From Mycolicibacterium baixiangningiae (lineage in GTDB: Bacteria > Actinomycetota > Actinomycetes > Mycobacteriales > Mycobacteriaceae): a stretch of DNA of 64,000 nt. Below the pieces are notes generated by a model. The model made no database searches. It had not been told where the DNA came from and saw only the letters and a program-made list of their open reading frames with translations. Made by a program: the position numbers and the translations under genes. The stretch spans positions 5,518,001 through 5,582,000 of the forward strand of contig NZ_CP066218.1 in NCBI RefSeq assembly GCF_016313185.1. Direction: 5' to 3'. Below are positions 49,445-58,094 of the stretch, piece after piece. The stretch's first letter is position 1, and every line of letters starts with the position of its first letter.

Positions 49445-50449
49445 TTAATTCATGAAGCGGGCGATGCTCTCGGTGCGGACCACCCGGCCGGCTTTGGCCT
49501 GCCGGTATCCCACGAGGCCGCCGAGCCCGGTCAACACCATGATTCCGGCGGTGCCAGGTACGGCCACCGCGGCGATCTGCGCGACACCCGCGGTCCGCAG
49601 GTACTCGCCGTATCCGACGCGGAAGCTTGCGGGCACGGCCGCGGGCTCACCGCTGCGGACGGGCACGTCGGGCCTGCGGGCCGCCGGCTCCTGCGCTGGT
49701 GCGCCACGCGCCGGGACGCCCGGCGATCCTGCCCGCGGTGCGGCCCCGCCGCCACTGCCACCGGAACCGGAACCGGCTGAGCCGACGCCGACCACCGACG
49801 GCAGCCCGATCGGTGGGACGCCGATCACCGGGACGGCGACCGGCGCCATCGGCACCACCACCGGCAGACCCGGCACCGCGTCGATGACGCTGGGTGTCAC
49901 GGGCCCCGGTTCGTCCAGCTTCGGCGGCAGCCCCTCGGATCCATCGTGGTCACTGCCGGTGTCGCCGGGGGCCGGGGACGGTGCCGTGGTGGGGCTGGTT
50001 GTGGTGGGGCTGGTTGTGGTGGGGCTCGTGGTCGAGGGGGTTGTCGTCGGGGCCGTGGTCGAGGGCGTCACCGGTGTCGTCGCGGGTGTGCTCGACGGCT
50101 CCGCACTCGTCTTGACGGGGTGGTGTGGCCACGCCCAGCGGGGAAGCCGCGACCAACTCGGCGGCCAGTGGCGACCACGCGCCGAGGTCGACGGGCTGTC
50201 CGGCCGGTCGGTCTCCGGCGCCCCGGTGTCGTCGGGCTCCGGATCATCCTGGCTCTCATGGGTTTTCGTACGGTCGGCATCGGGTCGTGCCAGATCGCCA
50301 TCGGCACCCGGATCGGCGGCGCCGGCGCCAACGGACGCCGCGCCGACGTCGTCGGACTCGGCGAATGCCATCGCTCCACCCAGACCGGTGAGGAACAGGC
50401 CGGCGGCCACCAGGCAGGCCGACGCGGCGACGCGTACGCGCGATCCCAC
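49445..50449 (-). CDS. Secreted or membrane-attached low-complexity protein
   Basis: A 334-aa protein with a signal peptide (SACLVAAGLFLTGLGGAMAFAES), a long Asp/Pro/Thr-rich middle with TTTSP repeats (coded by a G/T-rich repeat near 49985-50040), a Pro/Val-rich stretch, and a C-terminal hydrophobic segment (QIAAVAVPGTAGIMVLTGLGG) before RQAKAGR and a short tail. It looks like a surface stalk with a C-terminal membrane anchor. Start GTG at 50449. Function unknown; similar proteins with signal and C-terminal TM occur in mycobacteria. Confidence 0.8.
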   Translation of the reverse strand: MGSRVRVAASACLVAAGLFLTGLGGAMAFAESDDVGAASVGAGAADPGADGDLARPDADRTKTHESQDDPEPDDTGAPETDRPDSPSTSARGRHWPPSWSRLPRWAWPHHPVKTSAEPSSTPATTPVTPSTTAPTTTPSTTSPTTTSPTTTSPTTAPSPAPGDTGSDHDGSEGLPPKLDEPGPVTPSVIDAVPGLPVVVPMAPVAVPVIGVPPIGLPSVVGVGSAGSGSGGSGGGAAPRAGSPGVPARGAPAQEPAARRPDVPVRSGEPAAVPASFRVGYGEYLRTAGVAQIAAVAVPGTAGIMVLTGLGGLVGYRQAKAGRVVRTESIARFMN

Positions 50450-50466
50450 CTCGTCACCGCCCCTCG

Positions 50467-50515
50467 AACCCCGCCCCTACGGGGTTTTCATACCGTTGGG
50501 ACGATTCTCGCACAA
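50467..50515 (-). promoter_or_regulatory. Promoter and hairpin of the low-complexity protein gene
   Basis: On the minus strand TTGTGC (50515-50510) and TATGAA (50492-50487) are 17 bp apart. Right behind the -10 lies a 7-bp hairpin AACCCCG/CGGGGTT (50467-50486), which reads as a terminator with TTTT for plus-strand transcription entering from the left. Confidence 0.55.
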
Positions 50516-50662
50516 TAGTGGCCTCGCGTTTGCTAGTGCGAAGAATCAGCCAGCCGCGGCAGGGCGCGGGCGTCGCCGGGCCGCATTCGACCGCTAGGGT
50601 TGGACTGCACCGACACAGCCACGCGCAGGGCGGGCGAACAGAGGACCGGAGGGTTGCGGGGA

Positions 50663-51319
50663 ATGGGTTTGTTCAGACGACGCAAAAGCCGCGCTACCCG
50701 CCGAGCCGAGGCCCGCGCCATCAAGGCCAAGGCGAAGCTGGAAGCCAGGCTCTCGGCCAAGAACGAGGCCCGTCGCCACAAGTCCCAGCAGAAGGCGGAG
50801 ACGCGGGCACTGAAGTCTCAGCTACGCGCCCAGCGGGAGAGTGACCGCAGCGCGCTCAAGGTTGCTGAGATGCAGTTGAAGGCGGCCAGGGAGGGCAAGA
50901 TCTTCTCCGCCGGCCGCATCCGGCGGATGCTCACCGTGGCCAGGCTGCTCGCCCCGATCGCGGTGCCGCTGGTGTATCGCGTCTCGGTGGCGGCCCGCGG
51001 GTTCGCCGACGAGCGCCGCGCCGACCGCCTCGGGGTTCCGCTGAGCCAGCTCGGCCAATTCTCCGGCAACGGCGCGGAGCTGTCCGCGCGGATCGCCGGT
51101 GCGGAGCAGTCCGTGCGGCTCGTCTCCCAGAAGAAGCCGAAGGACGCCGAGACCAAGCAATTCGTCACCGCCATCACCGAGCGGCTCGGAGACCTGTCGG
51201 CCGCCGTCGCCGCCGCGGAGAACATGCCGACCGCGCGCCGGCGGGCCGCCCACGCCGCGATCACCGAACAGCTCGACGGCATCGACGCCGACCTGATGGC
51301 CCGGCTCGGCGTGGCCTGA
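50663..51319 (+). CDS. DUF6474 conserved protein (Rv3850 type)
   Basis: A 218-aa protein, same length as M. tuberculosis Rv3850. The first 85 residues are strongly basic and helical (KSRATRRAEARAIKAKAKLE), likely coiled coil or nucleic-acid or membrane-surface binding; a short hydrophobic part (LAPIAVPLVYRVSVAARG) follows and the C-terminal half is helical. ATG 50663 after GGGGA. Function unknown. Confidence 0.88.
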   Translation: MGLFRRRKSRATRRAEARAIKAKAKLEARLSAKNEARRHKSQQKAETRALKSQLRAQRESDRSALKVAEMQLKAAREGKIFSAGRIRRMLTVARLLAPIAVPLVYRVSVAARGFADERRADRLGVPLSQLGQFSGNGAELSARIAGAEQSVRLVSQKKPKDAETKQFVTAITERLGDLSAAVAAAENMPTARRRAAHAAITEQLDGIDADLMARLGVA

Positions 51320-51341
51320 CCGTTCGACGAAAGACGTTGGT

Positions 51342-51866
51342 ATGCAATTCCTCGCGCGCTGGTTCGCGGCTGCGGTCACCGCGGTCCTGCTCGTCGCGCT
51401 GTCGGTGGCAGGTGCGGGCACGGCCTCCGCGCACGCCGCGGTCATCGGCACCGATCCCGCCGACAGAGCGACGCTGACCCAGGCACCCGCCCGGGTGAGC
51501 GCGACGTTCAACGAGACCATGCAGTCGGCGTTCGCCGCGATGACCGTCGTGGGTCCGGACGGCAACCTGTGGTCGACGGGTGCGCCGCAGGTGCGCGATG
51601 CGGTCGTGGCCGTCGACCTGCGGCCGCTCGGGCCGTCGGGCACCTACACCGTCAACTACCGCGCGACGTCGGCTGACGGCCACGTGGTCACGGGTTCGTG
51701 GTCCTTCGATCTGACCGTCAGCGGCACCGGGACACCCGGGCCGTCGGCCGCGGTACTGGCACCGCCGCCCGCTCCGGCCGACGACCCTCCGGTGTGGCCC
51801 TTCATCGTGGGCGCCTGCGTGGCTGTCGGGGCAGCCGCCTGGTGGGCGGCGCGACGCCGGACGTGA
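51342..51866 (+). CDS. CopC-domain copper-binding protein, membrane-anchored
   Basis: A 174-aa secreted protein. The signal peptide ends in SAHAAVIGTDP, leaving a His at or near the mature N-terminus, the known Cu(II) ligand of CopC. The beta-sandwich region has YRATSADGHVVTGSWSF with a second conserved His. A C-terminal helix and RRR anchor it. It is coupled to a CopD-type membrane gene by a GTGA overlap, so the pair is expected to take up or bind copper. Confidence 0.92.
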   Translation: MQFLARWFAAAVTAVLLVALSVAGAGTASAHAAVIGTDPADRATLTQAPARVSATFNETMQSAFAAMTVVGPDGNLWSTGAPQVRDAVVAVDLRPLGPSGTYTVNYRATSADGHVVTGSWSFDLTVSGTGTPGPSAAVLAPPPAPADDPPVWPFIVGACVAVGAAAWWAARRRT

Positions 51867-52792
51867 CCCGGCCGCACTGGCGGGCGGCCGTCGGCGGTAT
51901 CGCCGTCATCGCGGCGACGTCGGTGGCGGCGTGGGCGCTGGGCCGGCCGCAGAACGCACTGAGCGGTACGGCTGTCCGCGCGGCAGCGGACTGCGCGGCG
52001 ATCGTCACGCTCGGGCTGGCAGTGGTGCCGCTGCTCGACACCGGCCGGTACCGCGGCGAGTTGTCCCGATCGGCGGCGGTACCGCTGGCCGTGAGCGCGG
52101 CGGTCTGGCTGCTGGCCGAACTGGTGCGGATGGTCGTGGTCAGCGCACAGACCGCGGCGCTGGCCGTCGGGACCGTCGGGGTGCACACCTACTTCGAGTT
52201 CCTCACCCATACCGCGGCCGGGCGGGCCGGGGCGGTCAGCGTGGTCGCCGCCGCCGCCGTGTGCGGTGCGGCCGTCGCGGCGCCGCGCACCACGCCGGTG
52301 GCGCTCGCCACGACGGGTGTCGCCGCGTCGGGGTTGGCGGCGCGGACCCTGGCCGGGCACCTGACGGAGAGCCCGCTGGGCGGGCTGGCGGTCGCGGTGC
52401 ACGCGGTGGCGGCCGGGTTGTGGTGCGGTGCATTGGTCGGATTGTTGGTGACGGTCGCGCACCGCGGTCGGTGGGCACGTGTGCTGCCGCGGTTCTCGGC
52501 GCTGGCCCTGGCCTGTGTCGGTGTGCTGGTCGTGGCGGGCGGGGTCGGGGCACTGGTCACCGTCGACTCCCCCGCTGAGTTGGTGACGACCGGTTACGGA
52601 CGGCTGTTGACCGCGAAGCTGCTGGTGACGGCCGTGCTGGCGGTGTTGGCGTGGCGCAACCGGAGCCGCTGGCTGCCGGCCGCGCGGGGTCATCGCGCCA
52701 GCGCCGGACTGTCGCGGACGAGGTCACTCGTGGAGTTGGCGGTGATGACGGTCGCGCTGACCGTGGCCGCGGCGCTGGCCGTCACCGGATGA
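51863..52792 (+). CDS. CopD-type copper-uptake membrane protein
   Basis: Polytopic protein of 309 aa with eight or so helices. Conserved His-containing loops occur at GVHTYFEFLTHT and AVHAVAAGLWCGALVGL, typical of CopD. The GTG at 51863 overlaps the copC stop, fixing the start within the longer open frame. Partner of the CopC-domain protein in periplasm-to-cytosol copper transport (family knowledge). Confidence 0.9.
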   Translation: MTRPHWRAAVGGIAVIAATSVAAWALGRPQNALSGTAVRAAADCAAIVTLGLAVVPLLDTGRYRGELSRSAAVPLAVSAAVWLLAELVRMVVVSAQTAALAVGTVGVHTYFEFLTHTAAGRAGAVSVVAAAAVCGAAVAAPRTTPVALATTGVAASGLAARTLAGHLTESPLGGLAVAVHAVAAGLWCGALVGLLVTVAHRGRWARVLPRFSALALACVGVLVVAGGVGALVTVDSPAELVTTGYGRLLTAKLLVTAVLAVLAWRNRSRWLPAARGHRASAGLSRTRSLVELAVMTVALTVAAALAVTG

Positions 52793-52860
52793 ACCGGAAC
52801 GCCGCCTGGCATGATGGGGCCACTGTCGCCGCACCCGGACACCGCGAAGGAGCAGCCCCG

Positions 52861-53310
52861 ATGGCAGACCGCCAGGATGGGCCCGACGAGCAGGCCGAGA
52901 CCTCCGGCCGCCCCGCCGACCCGGCGCCGCCGGCCGCAGAGGCCGTGCCGCCGGTGAAGAAGGCGCCCGCCAAGAAAGCGTCGGCCAAGAAGGCTCCCGC
53001 CAAGAAAGCGGTGGCGAAGAAGGCTCCTGCCAAAGCCGCCAACAAGGCTCCCGCCAAGAAGACGGCACCCCCCAAGAAGCAGCCGCCGCCCTCACCGGCG
53101 GACCTCGTCAGCCCCAATGGTGATCTCGCCGCGGCGGCCGAGGAGGTCGCCGCGGAGGCCAAGAAGACGGTGGCCACCGCGAGCAATCCGGTGTCCGGAC
53201 CGGCGCCGGTGCCGGTCGACGGCCCCGATCAGTCCCGGTTGCCACTGGCCGCGGCCGTGGCCGCGGCCCTCCTCGTGATGCTCGCCGTGGTGGTCGCACG
53301 CCGCCGCTGA
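52861..53310 (+). CDS. hns: Histone-like membrane-anchored protein (Rv3852 H-NS type)
   Basis: A 149-aa protein with PAKKA and KKAPAKK repeats at residues 32-75, resembling the C-terminal tails of eukaryotic H1 and HupB, and a C-terminal helix (LPLAAAVAAALLVMLAVVVARRR, given here as its span near 128-149) that anchors it in the membrane. M. tuberculosis Rv3852 binds DNA and is membrane-attached. ATG 52861 has AAGGAG eight bases upstream. The Lys/Ala/Pro repeats keep one frame; no other function is evident. Confidence 0.9.
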   Translation: MADRQDGPDEQAETSGRPADPAPPAAEAVPPVKKAPAKKASAKKAPAKKAVAKKAPAKAANKAPAKKTAPPKKQPPPSPADLVSPNGDLAAAAEEVAAEAKKTVATASNPVSGPAPVPVDGPDQSRLPLAAAVAAALLVMLAVVVARRR

Positions 53311-53317
53311 AATACGC

Positions 53318-53348
53318 TTGACCCTGACGCCACGTCAGGGTGGACAGT
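53318..53348 (+). promoter_or_regulatory. MerR-type promoter and operator
   Basis: ACCCTGACG (53321-53329) and CGTCAGGGT (53333-53341) form a 9-bp inverted repeat with 3-bp spacer, placed between a -35-like TTGACC (53318) and a weak -10 near 53343. The 19-bp spacing is the mark of promoters activated by MerR-family regulators. The start codon at 53355 is so close that the mRNA is probably leaderless. Confidence 0.85.
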
Positions 53349-53354
53349 GGCGTC

Positions 53355-54110
53355 ATGGACGCGAACACGGTCGGGGCGGTCGCCCGGCTCACCGGTGTCT
53401 CGGTGCGCACGCTGCATCACTACGACCACATCGGGTTGGTGGTGCCCAGTGTGCGCACCGCGGCCGGGTACCGGGGCTACACCGACGCCGACGTCGAACG
53501 GCTGCACCTCGTCCTGGTCTACCGGTCGGTGGGCCTGCCGCTCGACGAGATCCGCACCGTGCTCGACGATCCGCAGGCCGACGTCCTCGCGCACCTCGAA
53601 CGCCAGCTCGAGCTGCTGCACGAACGCGCCGACCGCATCCGGCACACCATCAAGGCAGTGGAGGAACTGATGAACGCCCGTGAAGAAGGAATCCAGCTGA
53701 CGGCCGAGGAACAGGTCGAGATCTTCGGCAGCACCGTGCACCGCGACGAGTACGCCGCCGAGGCCGAAGAGCGCTGGGGTGACACCGATGCCTGGCGCCA
53801 GGCCCGGCAGCGCACCGGGCAGATGAGCAAGCAGGACTGGATCGACGTCAAGGCCGAAGGTGAAGCGCTGCTCGCGGATCTGGCCGCGGCCAAGCGCGCA
53901 GGGATCGCCCCGGGAACTCCGGAGGCCGATCAGTTGGCGGCACGCCACCGCGCCTCGATCGAGCGGTTCTACGACTGCGACGCCGAGATGCAGCTGTGCC
54001 TGGTGCAGATGTACCTGGCCGACGAGCGCTTCACCCGCACCTACGACGACCGCGAGCCGGGGTTGGCCCGGTATCTGCACGACGTGGTCGTCGCTAGCAT
54101 CGAGCGGTGA
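53355..54110 (+). CDS. MerR-family regulator with TipAS-type ligand domain
   Basis: A 251-aa activator. The N-terminal winged helix-turn-helix ([20 protein letters not shown]) is followed by a coiled coil and a TipA_S-like domain (residues 115-250: [18 protein letters not shown] and the Cys-containing [10 protein letters not shown]). Such domains bind thiopeptides or other hydrophobic drugs. The operator in front shows autoregulation. It is coupled to rraA through a GTGA overlap, so the drug-responsive gene also drives rraA. Confidence 0.93.
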   Translation: MDANTVGAVARLTGVSVRTLHHYDHIGLVVPSVRTAAGYRGYTDADVERLHLVLVYRSVGLPLDEIRTVLDDPQADVLAHLERQLELLHERADRIRHTIKAVEELMNAREEGIQLTAEEQVEIFGSTVHRDEYAAEAEERWGDTDAWRQARQRTGQMSKQDWIDVKAEGEALLADLAAAKRAGIAPGTPEADQLAARHRASIERFYDCDAEMQLCLVQMYLADERFTRTYDDREPGLARYLHDVVVASIER

Positions 54111-54586
54111 CCATCGAACCACGCGCCACGGCCGACCTCGTCGACGACATCGGACCCGACGTCCGCAGCTGCGATCTGCAACTCCGCCAGTTCGGCGGGC
54201 GGGCGGAATTCGCCGGCCGGATCACTACTGTGCGGTGCTTCCAGGACAACGCGCTGCTCAAGTCGGTGCTCTCGGAGCCCGGCGACGGCGGGGTGTTGGT
54301 GATCGACGGCGACGGCTCGCTGCACACCGCGCTGGTGGGCGATCTGATCGCCGCGTTGGGCCGCGACAGCGGGTGGAGCGGGCTGATCGTCAACGGCGCC
54401 GTGCGCGACGCGTCGACGCTGCGCACCCTCGAGATCGGCATCAAGGCGCTGGGCACCAATCCGCGTAAGAGTACGAAAACCGGTGCGGGAGAACGGGATG
54501 TGTCGGTGGCGTTCGGCGGCGTGACGTTCACGCCGGGTGACGTCGCCTACAGCGACGACGACGGGATCGTCGTCGTCACCCCGTAG
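54107..54586 (+). CDS. rraA: RraA-like protein (regulator of ribonuclease E / aldolase fold)
   Basis: A 159-aa trimeric-fold protein of the RraA/MenG-like family (once mis-annotated as MenG). Typical segments are [39 protein letters not shown], and [11 protein letters not shown]. In E. coli RraA inhibits RNase E; M. tuberculosis Rv3853 is about the same length. The GTG at 54107 overlaps the MerR stop. The substrate-type aldolase activity of some relatives cannot be excluded. Confidence 0.93.
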   Translation: MTIEPRATADLVDDIGPDVRSCDLQLRQFGGRAEFAGRITTVRCFQDNALLKSVLSEPGDGGVLVIDGDGSLHTALVGDLIAALGRDSGWSGLIVNGAVRDASTLRTLEIGIKALGTNPRKSTKTGAGERDVSVAFGGVTFTPGDVAYSDDDGIVVVTP

Positions 54587-54607
54587 GGACTCCGCCGGCC
54601 CTCCGTC

Positions 54608-54664
54608 CCACTGTGCGGATTCATACGCAACACGCTGTAGAGAGCGTATGAGTCCGCACAGTGG
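54608..54664. terminator. 21-bp stem terminator between rraA and ethA (hairpin repeat, copy 1)
   Basis: Arms 54608-54628 and 54644-54664 pair along 21 bp with one T:G wobble and leave a 15-nt loop. It lies between convergent genes, 22 bp after rraA and 7 bp before the ethA stop. The inner 51 nt (54611-54661) are closely similar to 63221-63271. Confidence 0.88.
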
Positions 54665-54670
54665 AGAGGA

Positions 54671-56140
54671 CTAGACCGATACCGGCGCGCGGTGCTTGCT
54701 GAATTGCAGTGTGTCGTCGTTGATCTTGCTGTTGCGGATGACCCGCAGGTCGACCAGATAGTTCTGCTTCAGCCGCCACGGCGTCTTCGAACCCGACTTC
54801 GGCAGCTTGTCGAGCGCACGCTTGATGTAGCCCGAGGTCAGGTCGACGAACGGCAGCCGCTCGACGTCCCCACCGGGATGCCGCGGGACGACGGTGTCGT
54901 ACCCCTCGGTGTCCATGTAGTTGATCAGCCGGCTGACGAACTCCGATGTCAGGTCGGCCTTCAATGTCCACGACGCATTGGTGTAGCCAAAGGTGAACGC
55001 CGAGTTGGGGATACCCGAGAGCATCATGCCCTTGTAGGCGACCGTATCGGCGAGGTTCAACCGTTCGCCGTTTCGCAACACCTCGGCCCCGCCGAAGAAC
55101 TGCACGTTCAAACCCGTTGCGGTGATGATGATGTCGGCGTCGAGGCGCTCCCCCGACTTCAGCAGGATGCCGTCGGCGGTGAACCGTTCGACCGCATCGG
55201 TGACGACGTCGGCCTTACCCTTGCGGATGGCTTTGAAGATGTCGCCGTTCGGGGCCAGGCACACGCGCTGATCCCACGGCTTGTAGTCGGGCGCGAAGTG
55301 CCTGTCGTAGTCGTACCCCTCCGGCAACCGGCGTTCGGCCATCTTGCGCAACAGTTTCCGGAAGGTGTTCGGGAAGGCGCGGGCGATCTGGTATTGCGTC
55401 ATCGCCTGCATGATGGCCTTCCACCGCACGGCCGTGTACGCGGGCTTCTCGGGCAGCAGCCGGTAGGCGCGGGCGGCGAAGGGGTCCTTGTCGGGCAGCG
55501 CTCCGATGTAGGTCGGTGTGCGCTGCAACATCGTGACGTGGCCGGCACCGTTGTTGATCAACGCGGGGATCAGCGTGATCGCGGTGGCGCCGCTACCGAT
55601 CACGACGACGTTCTTGCCCTGGTAGTCGAGATCCTCCGGCCAGTGCTGCGGGTGCACGACGGTGCCGCCGAAGTCGTCGGCCCCGGTGAACTCCGGCGAG
55701 AAGCCCTTGTCGTAGTTGTAGTAGCCGCTGCACGCCCACAGGAAGCCGGCGTTGAGCTGGATCTCCTCGCCGCCCCGGTCGATGGTCAGCTCCCAGTGGT
55801 TGTCCTGGTCCGACCAGTTGGCGGCGACAACCCGGTGGCCGTACCGGATGTGCTTGTCGATGCCGTTCTCGGTGGCCGCTTCGTTGAGGTAATTCCAGAT
55901 CGACGGCCCGTCGGCGATGCTCTGGTCGGTGGCCCACGGCTTGAAGTGGAACCCGAGCGTGTACATGTCGGAGTCCGACCGGATGCCGGGGTACTTGAAC
56001 AGGTCCCAGGTCCCGCCGAGGTTCTCGCGACGCTCGAGGATCGCGTAACTCTTGCCGGGGCACTGGCCCTGCAGGTGCCAGGCGGCGCTGATGCCGGAGA
56101 TCCCGGCTCCCATGATCACAACGTCGACAAATTCGGTCAT
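54671..56140 (-). CDS. ethA: Baeyer-Villiger flavin monooxygenase EthA
   Basis: FAD- and NADPH-dependent monooxygenase that activates ethionamide in mycobacteria; natural substrates are ketones or lipids. The 489 aa (same as M. tuberculosis) have GAGISG at residues 11-16, the Baeyer-Villiger fingerprint F157-x-G-xxx-H163-xxx-W167, and the NADPH-binding IGSGATA at about 181-187. It is divergent from ethR over 76 bp. Confidence 0.96.
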   Translation of the reverse strand: MTEFVDVVIMGAGISGISAAWHLQGQCPGKSYAILERRENLGGTWDLFKYPGIRSDSDMYTLGFHFKPWATDQSIADGPSIWNYLNEAATENGIDKHIRYGHRVVAANWSDQDNHWELTIDRGGEEIQLNAGFLWACSGYYNYDKGFSPEFTGADDFGGTVVHPQHWPEDLDYQGKNVVVIGSGATAITLIPALINNGAGHVTMLQRTPTYIGALPDKDPFAARAYRLLPEKPAYTAVRWKAIMQAMTQYQIARAFPNTFRKLLRKMAERRLPEGYDYDRHFAPDYKPWDQRVCLAPNGDIFKAIRKGKADVVTDAVERFTADGILLKSGERLDADIIITATGLNVQFFGGAEVLRNGERLNLADTVAYKGMMLSGIPNSAFTFGYTNASWTLKADLTSEFVSRLINYMDTEGYDTVVPRHPGGDVERLPFVDLTSGYIKRALDKLPKSGSKTPWRLKQNYLVDLRVIRNSKINDDTLQFSKHRAPVSV

Positions 56141-56152
56141 GCTGTCAAGCTA

Positions 56153-56212
56153 TCAACAGCGTGTCGATAACGTCAACAGTGTGTCGAGAATTTCAACGCC
56201 GTGTAAAGTCAG
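56153..56212. promoter_or_regulatory. EthR operator: three 20-bp direct repeats
   Basis: Units starting at 56153, 56173 and 56193 share TCAAC(A/G)xxGTGT. The exact 20-bp period places them on one helix face, two turns apart, fitting cooperative TetR-family binding. EthR in M. tuberculosis covers a long operator here and represses ethA. Confidence 0.85.
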
Positions 56213-56216
56213 CGAC

Positions 56217-56855
56217 GTGACCACCGCCAGCCAGGCCCGCGCACCACGCGGCCGCCGGTCGGCCCGCCCGTCGGGTGACGACCGCGAACAGGCCATCCTG
56301 GCGACCGCCGAGCAGCTGCTCGAGACACGGGCGTTCGCCGAGATCTCCGTCGACGACCTGGCGAAGGGTGCGGGCATCTCGCGACCGACCTTCTACTTCT
56401 ACTTCGGCTCGAAAGAGGCAGTGCTGCTGACGCTGTGGGAGCGGGTGATCCGGGAGGCCGACGCCGCGCTCGAGGCAGCGGCCGCCGCCGCGGGGACGTC
56501 GGAGGACCGTGACGTCTGGCGCCCCGGGATCACGGTGTTCTTCGACACCTTCGGCGCCCACCGCAGCGTCACAGTCGCGGCGTCCGCTTCGGACAACGCC
56601 GAGGTCCGCGACGTCTTCGCGAAGTTCATGCAGAGGTGGATCGACTTCACCGCGGCGACCATCGAGGCCGAGCGCCGGCGCGGCGCCGCCCCGGACACGC
56701 TGCCCGCCCACGACCTCGCGACGGCGCTCAACCTGATGAACGAGCGCACGCTGCTCGCGGCGTTCGCCTCCGAGACCCCCGGCATCCCGTCGGACCGCGT
56801 ACTCGATTCGCTGGTGCACGTGTGGACGTGTGCGGTGTACGGGGAATGCCCCTGA
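56217..56855 (+). CDS. ethR: TetR-family repressor EthR
   Basis: Represses ethA and itself. The 212 aa have the N-terminal HTH in LAKGAGISRPTFYFYFGSKE and a large ligand-binding helical domain; in M. tuberculosis (216 aa) the pocket binds hydrophobic esters. GTG start at 56217, 4 bp after the third operator repeat, so it may be translated from a nearly leaderless mRNA. The divergent layout with ethA is conserved. Confidence 0.95.
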   Translation: MTTASQARAPRGRRSARPSGDDREQAILATAEQLLETRAFAEISVDDLAKGAGISRPTFYFYFGSKEAVLLTLWERVIREADAALEAAAAAAGTSEDRDVWRPGITVFFDTFGAHRSVTVAASASDNAEVRDVFAKFMQRWIDFTAATIEAERRRGAAPDTLPAHDLATALNLMNERTLLAAFASETPGIPSDRVLDSLVHVWTCAVYGECP

Positions 56856-56872
56856 CGCGTCGGCCCCTCATG

Positions 56873-56886
56873 CGAACATATGTTCG
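56873..56886 (+). promoter_or_regulatory. LexA (SOS) box over the dinB start codon
   Basis: CGAACATATGTTCG is a perfect 14-bp palindrome and matches the mycobacterial SOS box CGAAC-N4-GTTCG. The ATG at 56880 lies inside it. A LexA dimer here would block the gene's start. Confidence 0.85.
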
Positions 56887-58091
56887 TGTCGGTCATAGCT
56901 GCGGCGAACATCCTGCACGCTGACCTCGACTCGTTCTACGCCTCGGTCGAGCAGCGCGACGATCCGGCGCTGCGCGGCAGGCCGGTGATTGTCGGCGCCG
57001 GGGTGGTGCTCGCGGCCAGTTACGAGGCCAAGGCGTACGGCGTGCGCACCGCGATGGGCGGGCACCAGGCCCGCCGGTTGTGCCCGCAGGCGATCGTCGT
57101 CCCCCCGCGGATGGCGGCCTACTCCCAGGCCAGCGCCGACGTGTTCGAGGTCTTCCGCGACACCACCCCGATCGTCGAACCGCTCTCGGTCGACGAGGCG
57201 TTCCTCGACGTGTCGGGCCTGGGCCGGGTGTCGGGCACACCCGTGGAGATCGGCGCAACGCTACGGGCCAGGGTTCGCGACGAGGTCGGGCTGCCCATCA
57301 CCGTGGGGATCGCGCGCACGAAGTTCCTCGCCAAGGTCGCCAGCCAGGAGGGCAAGCCCGACGGGTTACTACTGGTGCCGCCCGACCGCGAGTTGGCGTT
57401 CCTGCATCCGCTGCCGGTGCGGCGGCTGTGGGGCGTGGGGGCGAAGACGGCCGAGAAGCTGCACGCCCACGGGGTCCAGACCGTCGCCGACGTCGCGGAA
57501 CTGGGCGAGTCCACGCTGGCGTCGATGGTCGGCGGCGCCATGGGCCACCAGCTCTACGCGCTGTCGCGCAACATCGACCGGCGCCGGGTGGTCACCGGCG
57601 TCCGGCGCCGCTCGGTCGGTGCCCAACGGGCCCTGGGCCGGCGCGGGAACACGATGTCGGCCACCGAGGTGGACGCCGTCGTGGTCAACCTCGTCGACCG
57701 CATCACCCGCCGGATGCGCACGGCGGGCCGCACGGGCCGCACAGTCGTGCTACGGCTGCGCTTCGACGATTTCAGCCGGGTCACCCGCTCGCACACCATG
57801 CCGCGCGCGACGGCGTCGACCGAGGCCGTCCTCGCCGCCGCGCGCGGCCTGGTCGCCGCGGCCACCCCGGAGATCGCCCAGCGCGGCCTCACGCTGATCG
57901 GGTTCGCCGTGTCCAACATCGACCGCGACGGCGCCCAGCAGCTCGAGTTGCCGTTCGGTCCGGTTCACGACACCGTCGCGCTCGACGCCGCCGTCGACCA
58001 GGTACGCACGCGCTACGGCAACCTGGCCGTCACCCGGGGTGTGCTGATGGGCCGCGACCCCGGATTGGAGATTCCTATGCTGCCGGATTGA
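56880..58091 (+). CDS. dinB: DNA polymerase IV, DinB family (DinB3 type)
   Basis: Error-prone Y-family polymerase for translesion synthesis. The 403 aa have HADLDSFYASVEQ (catalytic Asp, steric-gate Phe), LSVDEAFLDVSG (catalytic Asp-Glu), thumb GVGAKTAEKLHAHG and a little-finger domain. Near the C-terminus QLELPFG fits a clamp-binding motif. In M. smegmatis a third DinB (dinB3) is, as I recall, next to ethA/ethR. Start ATG 56880 is within the LexA box; GTG 56886 is another candidate. The gene ends 3 bp before the convergent catalase gene. Confidence 0.93.
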   Translation: MFVSVIAAANILHADLDSFYASVEQRDDPALRGRPVIVGAGVVLAASYEAKAYGVRTAMGGHQARRLCPQAIVVPPRMAAYSQASADVFEVFRDTTPIVEPLSVDEAFLDVSGLGRVSGTPVEIGATLRARVRDEVGLPITVGIARTKFLAKVASQEGKPDGLLLVPPDRELAFLHPLPVRRLWGVGAKTAEKLHAHGVQTVADVAELGESTLASMVGGAMGHQLYALSRNIDRRRVVTGVRRRSVGAQRALGRRGNTMSATEVDAVVVNLVDRITRRMRTAGRTGRTVVLRLRFDDFSRVTRSHTMPRATASTEAVLAAARGLVAAATPEIAQRGLTLIGFAVSNIDRDGAQQLELPFGPVHDTVALDAAVDQVRTRYGNLAVTRGVLMGRDPGLEIPMLPD

Positions 58092-58094
58092 CCG

